Counted from the stretch's first letter, positions 6,619 through 15,478 are shown. The stretch is DNA of 64,000 nucleotides from JAGPUQ01 sp036677085 (GCA_036677085.1 JAKFFI010000077.1:1-64000), one strand, 5' to 3'. Translations and numbers: made by a program. Notes: generated by a model not told the origin, from the letters alone.

Positions 6619-8352
6619 ATGCGGTTAATGCTGGCCCTGTTTCGCAAGCATCGCTGGCGCACGATCCTGATGCTGCTGGCCCTGCTGGCCTCGGGGCTTG
6701 CCGAGGGCATCGGTCTCTCCGCCCTGCTGCCCTTGCTCAATGTCGCCATCGCGGCGGACCGGGGCGCCGGCGCCGAGGTGACACCGCCCGGCCAGTTTGA
6801 GCAGGTGGTGCTCGACGTCCTCGCCTGGCTGGGCATCAGTCCCGCCATCGGCCCGCTGCTGCTGGTCATTGTCGCCGGCGTCGCGTTCAAGAGCCTGCTG
6901 CTGCTGGTGGTGCAACGTCAGGTGGGCTATACCGCCGCGCAGATCGGCACCGAACTGCGCCTCGATCTGCTGCGCGCCATTCTGCGCAGCCGCTGGGAAT
7001 ACTTTCTCCACCAGCCCGTGGGCAAACTCACCAACGGACTCGCCACCGAAGCGCAGCGCTCGTCGGATTCGTTCGTGTTCGGCGCCACCGCCGTCACCTT
7101 TCTGATCCATGCACTGATCTATGGCGCCATCGCGGTGGCGATCTCCTGGCAGGCGACGCTGCTGAGCCTGATCGCCGGCGTGATGGTGATCGGCTCGTCG
7201 CATTTTCTGGTGCGCATGACGCGCCGCGCCGGACGGCGCCAGACCCTGCTGCTGTCTTCGCTGATGGCGCAACTCACCGACACCCTGCAATCGGTCAAGC
7301 CGCTCAAGGCCATGGCACGGGAACACCTGGCCGACCAGGTGCTGGCCGGTGAGACCTTTCGCCTCAACCGCGCATTGCGCAAGCAGGTGTTCAGCGGCGC
7401 ACTGCTGAACTCGGTGCAGGATCTGCTGTTTGCGAGCTTTATCGCGCTGGGCATGTATCTCGCGCTGGTACTGTTCAGCGTCGAACTGAGCACGGTTCTG
7501 GTGCTGGCCATCGCCCTGGGACGGGCGTTCGGCTCGCTCGGCAAGGTGCAGAAGCAGTATCAGAAAATGGCCCAGGGCGAGAGCGCCTACTGGTCGCTGC
7601 AAGGCTCGATCGACGCCGCCACCACCGCCGCCGAACATCTGGGCGCCGGCCGCGCGCCCAGCCTCGAAACCGGCGTTCGATTCGAGCATGTGGTCTTTGG
7701 GTATGACGCGCACCCGGTGTTCGACGATTTGTGCTTGGACTTCCCCGCGCGGACGCTGATCACCTTGATCGGCCCGTCGGGCGCCGGCAAGACCACGGTG
7801 ATCGACCTTGCCATCGGCCTGGTGCGGCCCTCGGCGGGCGAGATTTTCATCGATGGCGTCGCGATGGGCGAACTGGATCTGCGCGCCTGGCGCAGCCTGA
7901 TCGGTTATGTGCCCCAGGACACCGTGCTGCTGCACGACAGCGTGCTCCACAACGTCACCCTGGGCGACACCGCGCTCACCGCCGCCGACGCGGAAAATGC
8001 CCTGCGCGCCGCCGGCATCTGGGACTTCGTCGCCGCGCTGCCGGAGGGTATGCACACGCTGGTCGGGGAACGCGGCGGCAAACTGTCCGGCGGCCAACGC
8101 CAGCGGGTCGCCATCGCGCGCGCGCTGGTCAACAAGCCGCGCCTGCTGATCCTGGACGAGGCGACCAGCGCGCTCGACCCCGTCAGCGAGCGGGAAATCT
8201 GCCAGACCCTGGTCGGCCTCAAGAACGATCTGACCATTCTGGCGATCTCCCACGACAGCGCCCTGGTGGATATCGCCGACCGTGTCTACGAACTGGCGCG
8301 CGGAAAGGCCCGATTGCTGGACCGGCAGCCCTCAGTCGCCGAGTTCAAATAG
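6619..8352 (+). CDS. ABC exporter half-transporter (MsbA-like, membrane and ATPase domains fused)
   Basis: A 577-aa protein with a six-helix membrane domain over residues 1-320 and an ATPase domain from about 345. Walker A GPSGAGKTT is near 385, the signature LSGGQRQR near 490, Walker B LLILDEATSALD near 510-521 and the switch His in ISHDS near 544. This is the type IV exporter layout of lipid flippases such as MsbA; a homodimer is expected. ATG 6619 follows a gagg site and begins the first hydrophobic segment. Its 3' end overlaps the convergent ELM1-type gene by 21 bases. The cargo is unknown; the neighbourhood points to a lipid or lipid-linked product. Confidence 0.88.
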   Translation: MRLMLALFRKHRWRTILMLLALLASGLAEGIGLSALLPLLNVAIAADRGAGAEVTPPGQFEQVVLDVLAWLGISPAIGPLLLVIVAGVAFKSLLLLVVQRQVGYTAAQIGTELRLDLLRAILRSRWEYFLHQPVGKLTNGLATEAQRSSDSFVFGATAVTFLIHALIYGAIAVAISWQATLLSLIAGVMVIGSSHFLVRMTRRAGRRQTLLLSSLMAQLTDTLQSVKPLKAMAREHLADQVLAGETFRLNRALRKQVFSGALLNSVQDLLFASFIALGMYLALVLFSVELSTVLVLAIALGRAFGSLGKVQKQYQKMAQGESAYWSLQGSIDAATTAAEHLGAGRAPSLETGVRFEHVVFGYDAHPVFDDLCLDFPARTLITLIGPSGAGKTTVIDLAIGLVRPSAGEIFIDGVAMGELDLRAWRSLIGYVPQDTVLLHDSVLHNVTLGDTALTAADAENALRAAGIWDFVAALPEGMHTLVGERGGKLSGGQRQRVAIARALVNKPRLLILDEATSALDPVSEREICQTLVGLKNDLTILAISHDSALVDIADRVYELARGKARLLDRQPSVAEFK

Positions 8353-9438
8353 CGCGCGCACCCGGGCCACCGCACGCTCCACATCTCCCCCGCCAGCGCC
8401 CTGCCGGCGCGGCTCCGGATCGCCCAGCCAGACCGCGCGACCACTGGCCACCAACTGGCGGTGAACCAGGGTGATGTCACGGGACAGGCGCTGCCAGCCC
8501 CAGCGCATCAGCGCGCGGTACAACCATCCGCTCAGGCGAACGTCATTCCCACCGGGGTCAGGGCCCGCATCGGCGCCCGTAGCACCACCGGCACGCATAC
8601 TGTGACGTCCAGTGCCGAGGTCGAAGAGGTACAGCGGCTTTCCCGTCGCGCAGGCTTCCGACAGCATGGAAACGCTGTCGGCGGTGACGATGAAGGCATC
8701 CGCGAGCGCCAGATAGCCGAAATACGGATTGTCGGCGGCGCCCGGTTGCCAGGCGTAAAAATGGGTGGGCACGCCGAGATCCTCGCGCAACACCCGGATC
8801 GCCGCCGCCGGCGTGCGCGGGCTGGTGGTGATCAGCAGGGATCCGCCGCGCTGGCGGGCCAGCGCGGTCGCCGCGGTGGCAAGCCGGCGCGCGGCTTTCA
8901 CGCCGAGCGTGAAAGGACCGCTGTTGCCGCCCAGGATCACCGCGATGCGCGGCGCCGGCAGTTGCGCCAGCCTGTCCTGCCAGCGCGCCGCCGCCTCGCG
9001 CAGGCGCGCGGCCTGAACCCGGTGCAGCGGCAAGTCGTTGTGCAGCACATTGGCGCGCCGGGGCAGCCGATACTGCGGCGTGGTGATGACCAGATCGAAG
9101 CGCTCCGGATCGGCCCAGGGACGGCCGATATGGACGATGCGGCAGCGTCCACCGGACTGTCGGCGGATCCACCGCCCGACGGGTTCGTTGCGCATGCCCG
9201 CAGAGATCACCAGATCCGGCCAGGGCGCCGCGAGCGCATCGGAGCGGCGCCGGTCGATACCCCGCAGCGAGCTGCCGCGCAGCAGATTGGTGCCAAACGC
9301 CAGCGTCCGGTGATGCAGGCGCTTGGTCTCGAAGGGCCAGCCGAGGGCCTCCGCCAGCGCCAGTACCTGTTGCTGCTCGCCGGTGCGGTAGGGTTCCAGC
9401 AGCCACACCCGAGGGGTTGCCGCAGGTTTCCTGGGCAT
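8332..9438 (-). CDS. ELM1/GtrOC1-family putative glycosyltransferase (copy B)
   Basis: A 368-aa paralog of the protein at 4275-5417. It has the same N-terminal type (VWLLEPYRTGEQQQVLALAE), the mid motif IAVILGGNSGPFTLG and the C-terminal AFIVTADSVSMLSEACATGKP. Similarity to copy A is moderate by eye, so this is an old duplication rather than a recent one. It faces the ABC gene tail to tail with a 21-base overlap and is divergent from the acyl carrier protein gene. The two copies may act in sequence on one product (inference). The exact reaction is unknown for the bacterial family. Confidence 0.72.
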   Translation of the reverse strand: MPRKPAATPRVWLLEPYRTGEQQQVLALAEALGWPFETKRLHHRTLAFGTNLLRGSSLRGIDRRRSDALAAPWPDLVISAGMRNEPVGRWIRRQSGGRCRIVHIGRPWADPERFDLVITTPQYRLPRRANVLHNDLPLHRVQAARLREAAARWQDRLAQLPAPRIAVILGGNSGPFTLGVKAARRLATAATALARQRGGSLLITTSPRTPAAAIRVLREDLGVPTHFYAWQPGAADNPYFGYLALADAFIVTADSVSMLSEACATGKPLYLFDLGTGRHSMRAGGATGADAGPDPGGNDVRLSGWLYRALMRWGWQRLSRDITLVHRQLVASGRAVWLGDPEPRRQGAGGGDVERAVARVRALFELGD

Positions 9439-9553
9439 GCTGGTCGGAGGCGGTGAAGTGGTAATGGCACGGGCCTGCGGGTATATTGGCGCGGCGCAAT
9501 GTAGCCCACCCCCCCGCCCCTAACAAGGTGCTTCCAGCCTGACACTCGAGTCC

Positions 9554-9799
9554 ATGCCCGATTACAACAGCTATGTCCAGTTCATCTGCAACCTGCTCCA
9601 GGCGCAGCAAAAAGGCACTCCCAAGCCCTTGAGCGCGGCGACCGACCTGATCGCCGACGTCGGGCTCAGTTCCCTTCAGGTAATGGAGCTGATCGAAAAG
9701 CTGGAAGATCACTTCGATCTCTCCATTCCCCTCAACATCCTGCCCAACATCACCACCATCGGCGATCTGGCCAGGTCGCTCCACAATCTGAAGCACTGA
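9554..9799 (+). CDS. Dedicated acyl carrier protein
   Basis: An 81-aa acidic helical protein with DVGLSSLQVMELIEKLEDHF, in which Ser40 before Leu is the expected phosphopantetheine attachment site. It carries fatty acyl groups as thioesters. It is not the housekeeping acpP by context, since no fab genes are near. It lies 170 bases before the serine palmitoyltransferase gene, as in other bacterial sphingolipid loci where a special ACP supplies the acyl substrate. No strong ribosome site is visible before the ATG. Confidence 0.85.
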   Translation: MPDYNSYVQFICNLLQAQQKGTPKPLSAATDLIADVGLSSLQVMELIEKLEDHFDLSIPLNILPNITTIGDLARSLHNLKH

Positions 9800-9969
9800 C
9801 CGGACGCACTCACGCCGCCGCGCGGCACGGCCCGGGCAGCCCGATCATTCGGGTTCCGGACTACAATACCGGCCGGGATGCTCCGCCCGCTAAATGCCGC
9901 GCCGCTGGCGCCGTCGGACAGGCTCCGCCCCGTCTTTGAATCACACCGCAGGTTTTTCGAGGAGTCCTG

Positions 9970-11154
9970 ATGCTGCTGGATAAATTCGAATCCATGGCCC
10001 GGGTGCAGGCCGAACTGGCCGCCCTCGGTGTCAAACCTTTCGGGGCCGTCACCGAGCAATTGCTGTCCGCGACCGAAGGCGTGGTCGAGGGCCGCCGGGT
10101 GATCCTGGCCGGCACCAACAATTATCTCGGCCTGTCCTTCGATCCCCGTTGCATTGCAGCAGCCCAGGCCGCCGCGGCGCGCTGGGGCACCGGCACCACG
10201 GGTTCGCGGATGGCGAACGGAACCTTCGCCGAGCACCTCGCTCTGGAAGCCGAGCTGGCGGATCTCTACCGGGTGCCCCACGCCATGGTGTTCACCACCG
10301 GCTACGCCGCCACCCAGGGCATGTGCGCCACCCTCGCCGGCCCGGGCGATGTGATTCTGCTGGATGCCGACAGCCACGCCAGCATCTACGGCGGCGCCCA
10401 GTTGAGCGGCGCCGAAGTGATCCGCTTCAAGCACAGCGACCCCGCCGATCTGGAAAAGCGCCTGCGCCGCCTGGGCGAGCGCGTCGCCAATACGCTGATC
10501 GTGGTCGAGGGCATCTACAGCATGCTGGGCGACACCGCGCCGATGCGCGAGATCGCCGCCATCAAACAGGAATACGGCGGCCTGCTGCTGGTGGACGAAG
10601 CCCATTCCCTGGGCGTGTTGGGCGACCGGGGCGAAGGCGCCGCCGTGGCGGCGGGCGTGGGCAATGCCGTGGACTTCTTCGTCGGCACCTTCAGCAAGAG
10701 CCTGGGCGCCACCGGCGGCTTTTGCGCCAGCCCGCACGCCCAACTGGAAGCCATCCGTTTTTCGACGCGCGCTTATATCTTCACCGCTTCCGCCTCGCCC
10801 TCGGTGGTGGCCTCGACGCGCGCGGCGCTGGCGATCATGCGTGCCGAACCCGAGTTGCGCACCCGCCTCTGGGACAACGCCCGGCAGCTCTACGACGGGC
10901 TCAAGGCCCTGGGTTTCCGGGTCGGCCCCAACCCGAGTCCGGTGGTCGCCGTGACCCTTGCGGATCGCAATCAGGCCTTTGCCTGGTGGCGCCGCCTGCT
11001 GGAGACCGGTGTCTATGTGAACATGGTGGTGCCGCCGGCATCGCCCAGCGGCGACAGCCTGCTGCGCTGCAGCATCAGCGCCGCCCACAGCCGCGCGCAG
11101 ATCGAGCAGATGCTGGCGGCCTTCGCCGCGCTGCGCACGGACGCCGCCGGCTGA
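9970..11154 (+). CDS. spt: Serine palmitoyltransferase (alpha-oxoamine synthase family)
   Basis: This PLP enzyme joins L-serine to an acyl thioester to make 3-ketosphinganine, the first step of sphingolipid synthesis. The 394-aa protein has DADSHASIYGG, DEAHSLG (Asp209 contacts the PLP ring) and FSKSLGATGG, with Lys243 as the Schiff-base lysine. Its relatives include BioF and KBL, but bioF is present elsewhere (47171) with a biotin neighbour. The adjacent ACP and ceramide-synthase-like gene support the sphingolipid role. A clear gaggag site lies 7 bases before the ATG. The stop shares one base with the start of the phosphoesterase (TGATG), so the two are coupled. Confidence 0.85.
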   Translation: MLLDKFESMARVQAELAALGVKPFGAVTEQLLSATEGVVEGRRVILAGTNNYLGLSFDPRCIAAAQAAAARWGTGTTGSRMANGTFAEHLALEAELADLYRVPHAMVFTTGYAATQGMCATLAGPGDVILLDADSHASIYGGAQLSGAEVIRFKHSDPADLEKRLRRLGERVANTLIVVEGIYSMLGDTAPMREIAAIKQEYGGLLLVDEAHSLGVLGDRGEGAAVAAGVGNAVDFFVGTFSKSLGATGGFCASPHAQLEAIRFSTRAYIFTASASPSVVASTRAALAIMRAEPELRTRLWDNARQLYDGLKALGFRVGPNPSPVVAVTLADRNQAFAWWRRLLETGVYVNMVVPPASPSGDSLLRCSISAAHSRAQIEQMLAAFAALRTDAAG

Positions 11155-12125
11155 TGGCGACCCCCGCGCCGCAGCCACTGACCGAAAGTCCGGCGGCGGA
11201 CGCGGCGTCTTTCACCTTCGCGCATCTGTCCGACCCGCATCTCAGCACGCCGAGGCCGCTGTCGCCCCGCGAATGGCTCGGCAAGCGCGCGCTCGGTTAC
11301 CTGTCCTGGTACCGCAAGCGGCGCTTCGAACACCGCGCCGAAGTGCTGGCGGCATTGCAGCGGGACCTCGCCCGGACGCGCCCCGATCACCTGGTGATCA
11401 CTGGCGACCTCACCCACCTCGGCCAGCCGGAGGAATTCGCTCAGGCACGCCGCTGGCTGGAAACCCTGGGACCGCCGGAGCAGGTGAGCCTGGTACCCGG
11501 CAACCACGACAGCACAGTCGCCGCGCACTGGAGCGAAACCTATGCACAGTGGGAAGACTATCTGACGGCGGACTGCCGCGCCGAAAGCGACGCGGCAGTG
11601 TTCCCCAGCCTGCGGATCCGCCATGGCGTCGCCCTGATCGGGCTTTCCACTGCCGTGCCCTCGCCGCCCCTGCTGGCCATCGGGCGGCTGGGATCCGGGC
11701 AGCTGGCGCGCCTGGACGACCTGCTGGACGCGACGGGCCGGCGGGGATTGTTCCGGGTGATCTATCTCCACCACGCGCCAGCGCCGGGTCAGGACAAATG
11801 GCGCAAACGCCTCACCGATGCGCCCGCGCTCGCCGCCGTGGTCAGGCGCCGCGGTGCGGAACTGCTGCTCCATGGCCACAACCACCGTACCCGGGAGCAC
11901 TGGCTGGATGCGGGCGGACGCCCGATTCCCGTGTTCGGGGCGGCCTCAGCCTCGGCGGTGGGCGCACACGGCGAAGCCGGCGGCTACTGCCTCTACCGGA
12001 TAGGGCGGGAACAGGGGGAATGGCAACTCGAACTGGAGCGGCGGCGCTATGATCGCCTCACGGATACCTTTGGCGTCGTGAACCAAGATTTTGCCAAGGG
12101 ACGCGCGAGCGGGCCCACCGATTGA
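11154..12125 (+). CDS. Calcineurin-type metallophosphoesterase
   Basis: A 323-aa protein with the five metal-binding blocks in order: LSDPHLS, GDLTHLG, GNHD, LHHAP and HGHNHRT. Such enzymes hydrolyse phosphomonoesters or diesters using a two-metal centre. The substrate is not predictable from sequence. The start codon overlaps the serine palmitoyltransferase stop, so it is almost surely in the same transcript; a role in removing phosphate from a sphingolipid intermediate or a nucleotide-linked head group is an inference. No signal peptide is visible, so it should be cytoplasmic. Confidence 0.82.
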   Translation: MATPAPQPLTESPAADAASFTFAHLSDPHLSTPRPLSPREWLGKRALGYLSWYRKRRFEHRAEVLAALQRDLARTRPDHLVITGDLTHLGQPEEFAQARRWLETLGPPEQVSLVPGNHDSTVAAHWSETYAQWEDYLTADCRAESDAAVFPSLRIRHGVALIGLSTAVPSPPLLAIGRLGSGQLARLDDLLDATGRRGLFRVIYLHHAPAPGQDKWRKRLTDAPALAAVVRRRGAELLLHGHNHRTREHWLDAGGRPIPVFGAASASAVGAHGEAGGYCLYRIGREQGEWQLELERRRYDRLTDTFGVVNQDFAKGRASGPTD

Positions 12126-12160
12126 AACCAGCAACGTTGCGCGCCTTGTGAAGCGGCCGT

Positions 12161-12208
12161 GCTATTGCACCGGTGGTGTGTTGCGAAGAAAAGCGCTATT
12201 GCACCGGT
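12161..12208. repeat. Direct repeat of 14 bp
   Basis: The sequence gctattgcaccggt is present at 12161-12174 and again at 12195-12208, with a degenerate third copy near 12253. The copies lie in the 3' end of the putative lipoprotein gene. Confidence 0.7.
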
Positions 12209-12380
12209 TACAGACTTTTGTACCGCCCAACGCACTTGAAATCCATGACGATCCATTGCACTGGTATCGCTGGTAACACTCGTCAAGACGTTGCTTTCGT
12301 TCGGAGAAATTTGTACAGCTGGAAACACCAAGGACCAGCGTGAAGCATAAAACTACTCTTGTGAGAACTCTCGATGACAT
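12162..12380 (-). CDS. Small putative lipoprotein
   Basis: A 72-aa frame starting MSSRVLTRVVLCFTLVLG with a lipobox GVSSC (Cys22), so it has the form of a class II signal peptide. The mature part is cysteine-rich (DECYQRYQCN, KVCNRCN). The sequence ggag sits 6 bases before the ATG. Base composition is AT-richer than the neighbours. The gtgcaat core occurs three times in the 3' half (at 12163, 12195 and, weaker, near 12253). It lies convergent to the phosphoesterase and downstream of the nucleotidyltransferase. I do not recognise a family; it could be a real, recently acquired lipoprotein or a chance frame. Confidence 0.5.
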   Translation of the reverse strand: MSSRVLTRVVLCFTLVLGVSSCTNFSERKQRLDECYQRYQCNGSSWISSALGGTKVCNRCNSAFLRNTPPVQ

Positions 12381-12423
12381 GGCCAGCTCCATCGGCACGT
12401 AACAACAGCGGGTGTGATCGTAC

Positions 12424-13236
12424 TCAGGATTTTCGCGCCGCCACAACACCCGCCTGCACCAACTCATAATCCGACAGGGTATCGACGTCCACAGCGGCGT
12501 GGGCGTAAGGCAGAATCACCGCGCGGATGCGGATATCGAGGCGGCGCGACAGCCGTGCCAACGCCTCGTCCAGGGGCAGCCATCCCAGCCGGTAGCGGAT
12601 CACCGCGCGCCAGCCCAGCAGGCCGATCAGGCGCAGGGGTTTTTTGCGCTGGTTTTCGATCTGGCGCCAGAACGCCGCGATCTCGCGGCCCCGGGGGGTC
12701 AGAAAGGCGAACAGATTACAGCCGCAGAAATCGCCGTCGCGAAACCGCAGCACGGTTTTTTTCATGTCGGGAAAGGCTTCGCGCACCAGTTCATAGCGCG
12801 CGAGCCCCAGGGTAACGTCGGCGTCCCGCTCCAGACTGGCGCTGCAGAAGGTATCGACGATCTCGCCGGTGAGCAGCGGATGATCGGCGGTGGTCAACAG
12901 CACCGGGGAAGCCGCCGGCAGCATCGCCATGGCGGTACAGGCGCTGGTGCTGGGGGTCGCTTCCGGCGGACACCAGCCGAGGCTGCCCTGATCGACCGCG
13001 TCGGCGAGCGGCTGGCTGGTGCGCAGATCCACTTCCGACGGCCCGGCCAGCGTCACCCCCGACACGCGCCGGGCACTCGCCAATGCCGCCAGCACGCGCC
13101 TGACCATGGGCACGCCGTCGATCTCGATCAACGCCTTGCAGTTGACGCCGGAATGATCGCGCAATTCATCGCGGGCGCTGCGGTCACCAGCGAGCACAAT
13201 GGCGGCAAACACAGCGCTGGACGTTTCTTTCAACAT
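12424..13236 (-). CDS. MobA/GlmU-like nucleotidyltransferase
   Basis: A 270-aa protein with the N-terminal nucleotide loop FAAIVLAGDRSARDEL, then ALIEIDGVPMVRRVL and VLLTTADHPLL, the typical blocks of NTP-transferase (GT-A fold) enzymes that activate sugars or alcohols with a nucleotide. The loop is a variant of the usual LAGGxGxR. ATG 13236 is chosen over longer frames since it sits directly before the loop, 7 bases after the stop of the ceramide-synthase-like gene. It may make a CDP- or other NDP-activated head group for the lipid (inference). Confidence 0.75.
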   Translation of the reverse strand: MLKETSSAVFAAIVLAGDRSARDELRDHSGVNCKALIEIDGVPMVRRVLAALASARRVSGVTLAGPSEVDLRTSQPLADAVDQGSLGWCPPEATPSTSACTAMAMLPAASPVLLTTADHPLLTGEIVDTFCSASLERDADVTLGLARYELVREAFPDMKKTVLRFRDGDFCGCNLFAFLTPRGREIAAFWRQIENQRKKPLRLIGLLGWRAVIRYRLGWLPLDEALARLSRRLDIRIRAVILPYAHAAVDVDTLSDYELVQAGVVAARKS

Positions 13237-13243
13237 GGGAGAA

Positions 13244-14386
13244 CTACAACCATTTGCGGTAGATCCGGTAGCGTTTATAGGCGGTGCCGCCGATGGCTTC
13301 GATGATGTTGCGCATGCCGGAATTGCCTTCGAGGATCCAGCCCAGTTCGACATCGCCGATGCCCCGCCGCACCAGTCCGCCGCGCACCGCATCGATCACC
13401 ATGAACGCCAGGGTCGGCCCCAGGCGGGTGTGATGATATTCGCGCCGGACACCCATCAGGGGTACGCGGCCGCTGCGCACGCCACGCACCTTGAGACGCC
13501 ACAGCAGCTTCGCCCAGCCCAGGGGCAACAGGCGCCCGCGCAGATCCCGCGCTGCCTCGTTGACATTGGGCAGGGCGACGATAAAGGCGACCGGGCGCCC
13601 GTCGATTTCGGCAATCTGCACATGGTCTGCGGGGAGCAGCGCCGCCATGACCTTGCCGAGCTCGGCGAATTCGGCCCGGGTGAACGGCACGAAACCCCAG
13701 TTCTCCGCCCAGGCGTCGTTGAAAATATCGCGCAGGATTTCCAGCTCGGCCGCCAGATCGCGGCGGCGCAGCGCGCGCAATTGAACATCCCGCTCCGCGC
13801 GCTCGGCCAGTTTCAGCATCACCGGGGGCGCCACGAAAGCGGATTTCACGGTGTAGGCCAACAGATCCTGGGCCTGCTCATAACCCTGTTCTTTGACCCG
13901 CGCGGGGTAATAGGGCCGGCCGTGGCCCATCATCACGCAGGGCGGGGTTGCGAAGCCCTCGACCAGCAGACCGGCTTCCTCATTGATCGACAGGTTGAAC
14001 GGGCCCCGGACTTCCGCGCAGCCCCGCTCGCGCAGCCAGTCTTCCGCAACCGCAAACAGGGCAGCAAAGACCTCGGGGTCGTCCTCGGCTTCGAGCATCC
14101 CGAAGGAACCCGCCCGATTGCCCTGGGTTTCCTGTTGCAGACGGTCGATCTGCGCAGTGATGCGCCCCACCGGACGGCGACCCCGGCGCGCCACCCAGGC
14201 CCTGACTTCGGCATGTTCGAACAGGGGATTGTTGCCGAACACCCGCATCCGTTCTTCAAGGCGCAGTGGCGCGATCCAGTGCGGATCATCCCGATACAGC
14301 GCCGTGGCCAGCCCGAGAAAATCGCGCTGGTCGGCACGCCTGGACACCGGCGCCGCGCTGAGGATCGTCTGCTCGATTTTGGTCAT
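13244..14386 (-). CDS. bcerS: GNAT-superfamily protein of the bacterial ceramide synthase type
   Basis: A 380-aa protein with WIAPLRLEERMRVFGNNPLFEHAE in its first part (cited in blocks: WIAPLRLE, NNPLFEHAE), GRITAQIDR, AGSFGMLEAEDD, RGPFNLSINEEAGLLVEGF and MMGHGRPYY. These match the GNAT-fold family that includes the Caulobacter N-acyltransferase bCerS, which forms ceramide. The C-terminal LGWILEGNSGMRNIIEAIGG is the usual GNAT cofactor region. It heads the unit bcerS-nucleotidyltransferase and lies in the same 10-kb region as the serine palmitoyltransferase and its ACP. The family also has members of unknown role, so the call rests on sequence and neighbours together. Confidence 0.75.
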   Translation of the reverse strand: MTKIEQTILSAAPVSRRADQRDFLGLATALYRDDPHWIAPLRLEERMRVFGNNPLFEHAEVRAWVARRGRRPVGRITAQIDRLQQETQGNRAGSFGMLEAEDDPEVFAALFAVAEDWLRERGCAEVRGPFNLSINEEAGLLVEGFATPPCVMMGHGRPYYPARVKEQGYEQAQDLLAYTVKSAFVAPPVMLKLAERAERDVQLRALRRRDLAAELEILRDIFNDAWAENWGFVPFTRAEFAELGKVMAALLPADHVQIAEIDGRPVAFIVALPNVNEAARDLRGRLLPLGWAKLLWRLKVRGVRSGRVPLMGVRREYHHTRLGPTLAFMVIDAVRGGLVRRGIGDVELGWILEGNSGMRNIIEAIGGTAYKRYRIYRKWL

Positions 14387-14630
14387 GGCCGGGGCCGTTA
14401 GCCGTGGGATCGGACACTGTGCGGCCGAATCTGGGCGGCACCCCCAAAGCGCTAGCTATCCGCGGCGCTGCGCCGGACTATACCAGAGCCCTTGCGGCCG
14501 GCCCGGACAGCGCGACGCAGGACCCGGCCCGTGTCATGACGCGGGTTTGGGAACACGGGTTTTTCGAATCAATCAATGTCCCGGGGGAACTGCTGTTCGG
14601 AACAACACTTTTTCAGGAAAAAGCAAAAAA

Positions 14631-14704
14631 TGGAGGCTGGAGTCGGAATCGAACCGGCGTACGCGGAGTTGCAGTCCGCTACATGACCACTCTGCCATCC
14701 AGCC
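14631..14704 (-). tRNA. tRNA-Cys (GCA)
   Basis: On the minus strand the sequence starts ggctgga and ends tccagcc-t-cca, giving a 7-bp acceptor stem, U73 as discriminator (typical of tRNA-Cys) and an encoded CCA. The anticodon arm is gcgga-ctgcaac-tccgc with anticodon GCA. The T arm holds ggttcgattcc. A T-rich stretch follows immediately and may help termination. The interval 14387-14630 shows no gene. Confidence 0.96.
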
Positions 14705-14935
14705 CAGAGCGGGCGCCATTCTAACCGAGACCTGCGGCGGATGTCATACCTGGCGAGCCGCGACGCAAACAAAACCTTCGTTGCCGGTCGACCTGCCGCC
14801 GGCGCCGCACCGGCCCATCCGTGGCTTGACCACCGCCGGCGACCCCGACCACAGGGCTCATTTGCCGGTCGCACCACAGTTTTCGCGCGAGGGAGCGGCT
14901 ATACTCCAGCAGGCACGAACCAGGGAGCCTGCGTC

Positions 14936-15409
14936 ATGGCACTACGGATCAAAGTTTCGCTCAGCGTCGCACTGCTGCTGGCCAGCGTCACGCCACTGGT
15001 GGGCGCGGAAACCGTTTACAAATGGGTGGACGAACAGGGCGTCACCCAGTTCTCGGCGCTGCCTCCGGCCGACCGGAGCGCGGAAAAGCTCAAGGTCGAA
15101 GCTCCGGGAGCCGCTACCGGCACCACCCCGGACGCCAAATCCGCTGCCGGTGACGACGGGCGTCCCAAGGATCTCACCGAGGGCGTCGCGAATCCCAGCG
15201 CGGCGGATCTCGCTCGGGAAGAAGCCAAACGTGCCGAAAATTGCGCCACCGCCAAACGCAATCTGGAATCCCTCAACACCCGGGTTCACGTCCGCATCAA
15301 GGACGAGAAAACCGGCGAGGACCGCTACCTGACTCCCGACGAGCACACGCAGTGGAAGAAGGACTCGGCGCTACGCGTTGACGAATACTGCAAACCGGCG
15401 CGCCGCTGA
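14936..15409 (+). CDS. DUF4124-domain exported protein
   Basis: A 157-aa protein with an N-terminal signal peptide (basic MALRIK, hydrophobic core, likely cleavage after LVGAE or nearby) followed by TVYKWVDEQGVTQFSALPP, the DUF4124 motif common in gammaproteobacterial periplasmic proteins. The rest is charged and ends in CKPARR; two cysteines (NCATAK and EYCKP) may form a disulfide. The function of the family is unknown. cagggagcc precedes the ATG as ribosome site, and a TATACT at 14900 could be the -10 box. 14705-14900 holds no gene. Confidence 0.85.
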   Translation: MALRIKVSLSVALLLASVTPLVGAETVYKWVDEQGVTQFSALPPADRSAEKLKVEAPGAATGTTPDAKSAAGDDGRPKDLTEGVANPSAADLAREEAKRAENCATAKRNLESLNTRVHVRIKDEKTGEDRYLTPDEHTQWKKDSALRVDEYCKPARR

Positions 15410-15478
15410 CCGACTTCCCACAGACCACCTTCCCACAGACCGCCGCACGGACGGCCCCGCTTTTCCGTGCGGGAGCCC

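Noticed and set aside
9465..9479. TGGCACGGGCCTGC as a sigma-54 promoter before the ACP gene
   Set aside because: The GC dinucleotide is one base too close to the GG, and the spacing is strict for sigma-54. A TATATT just after it is a more likely -10 box.
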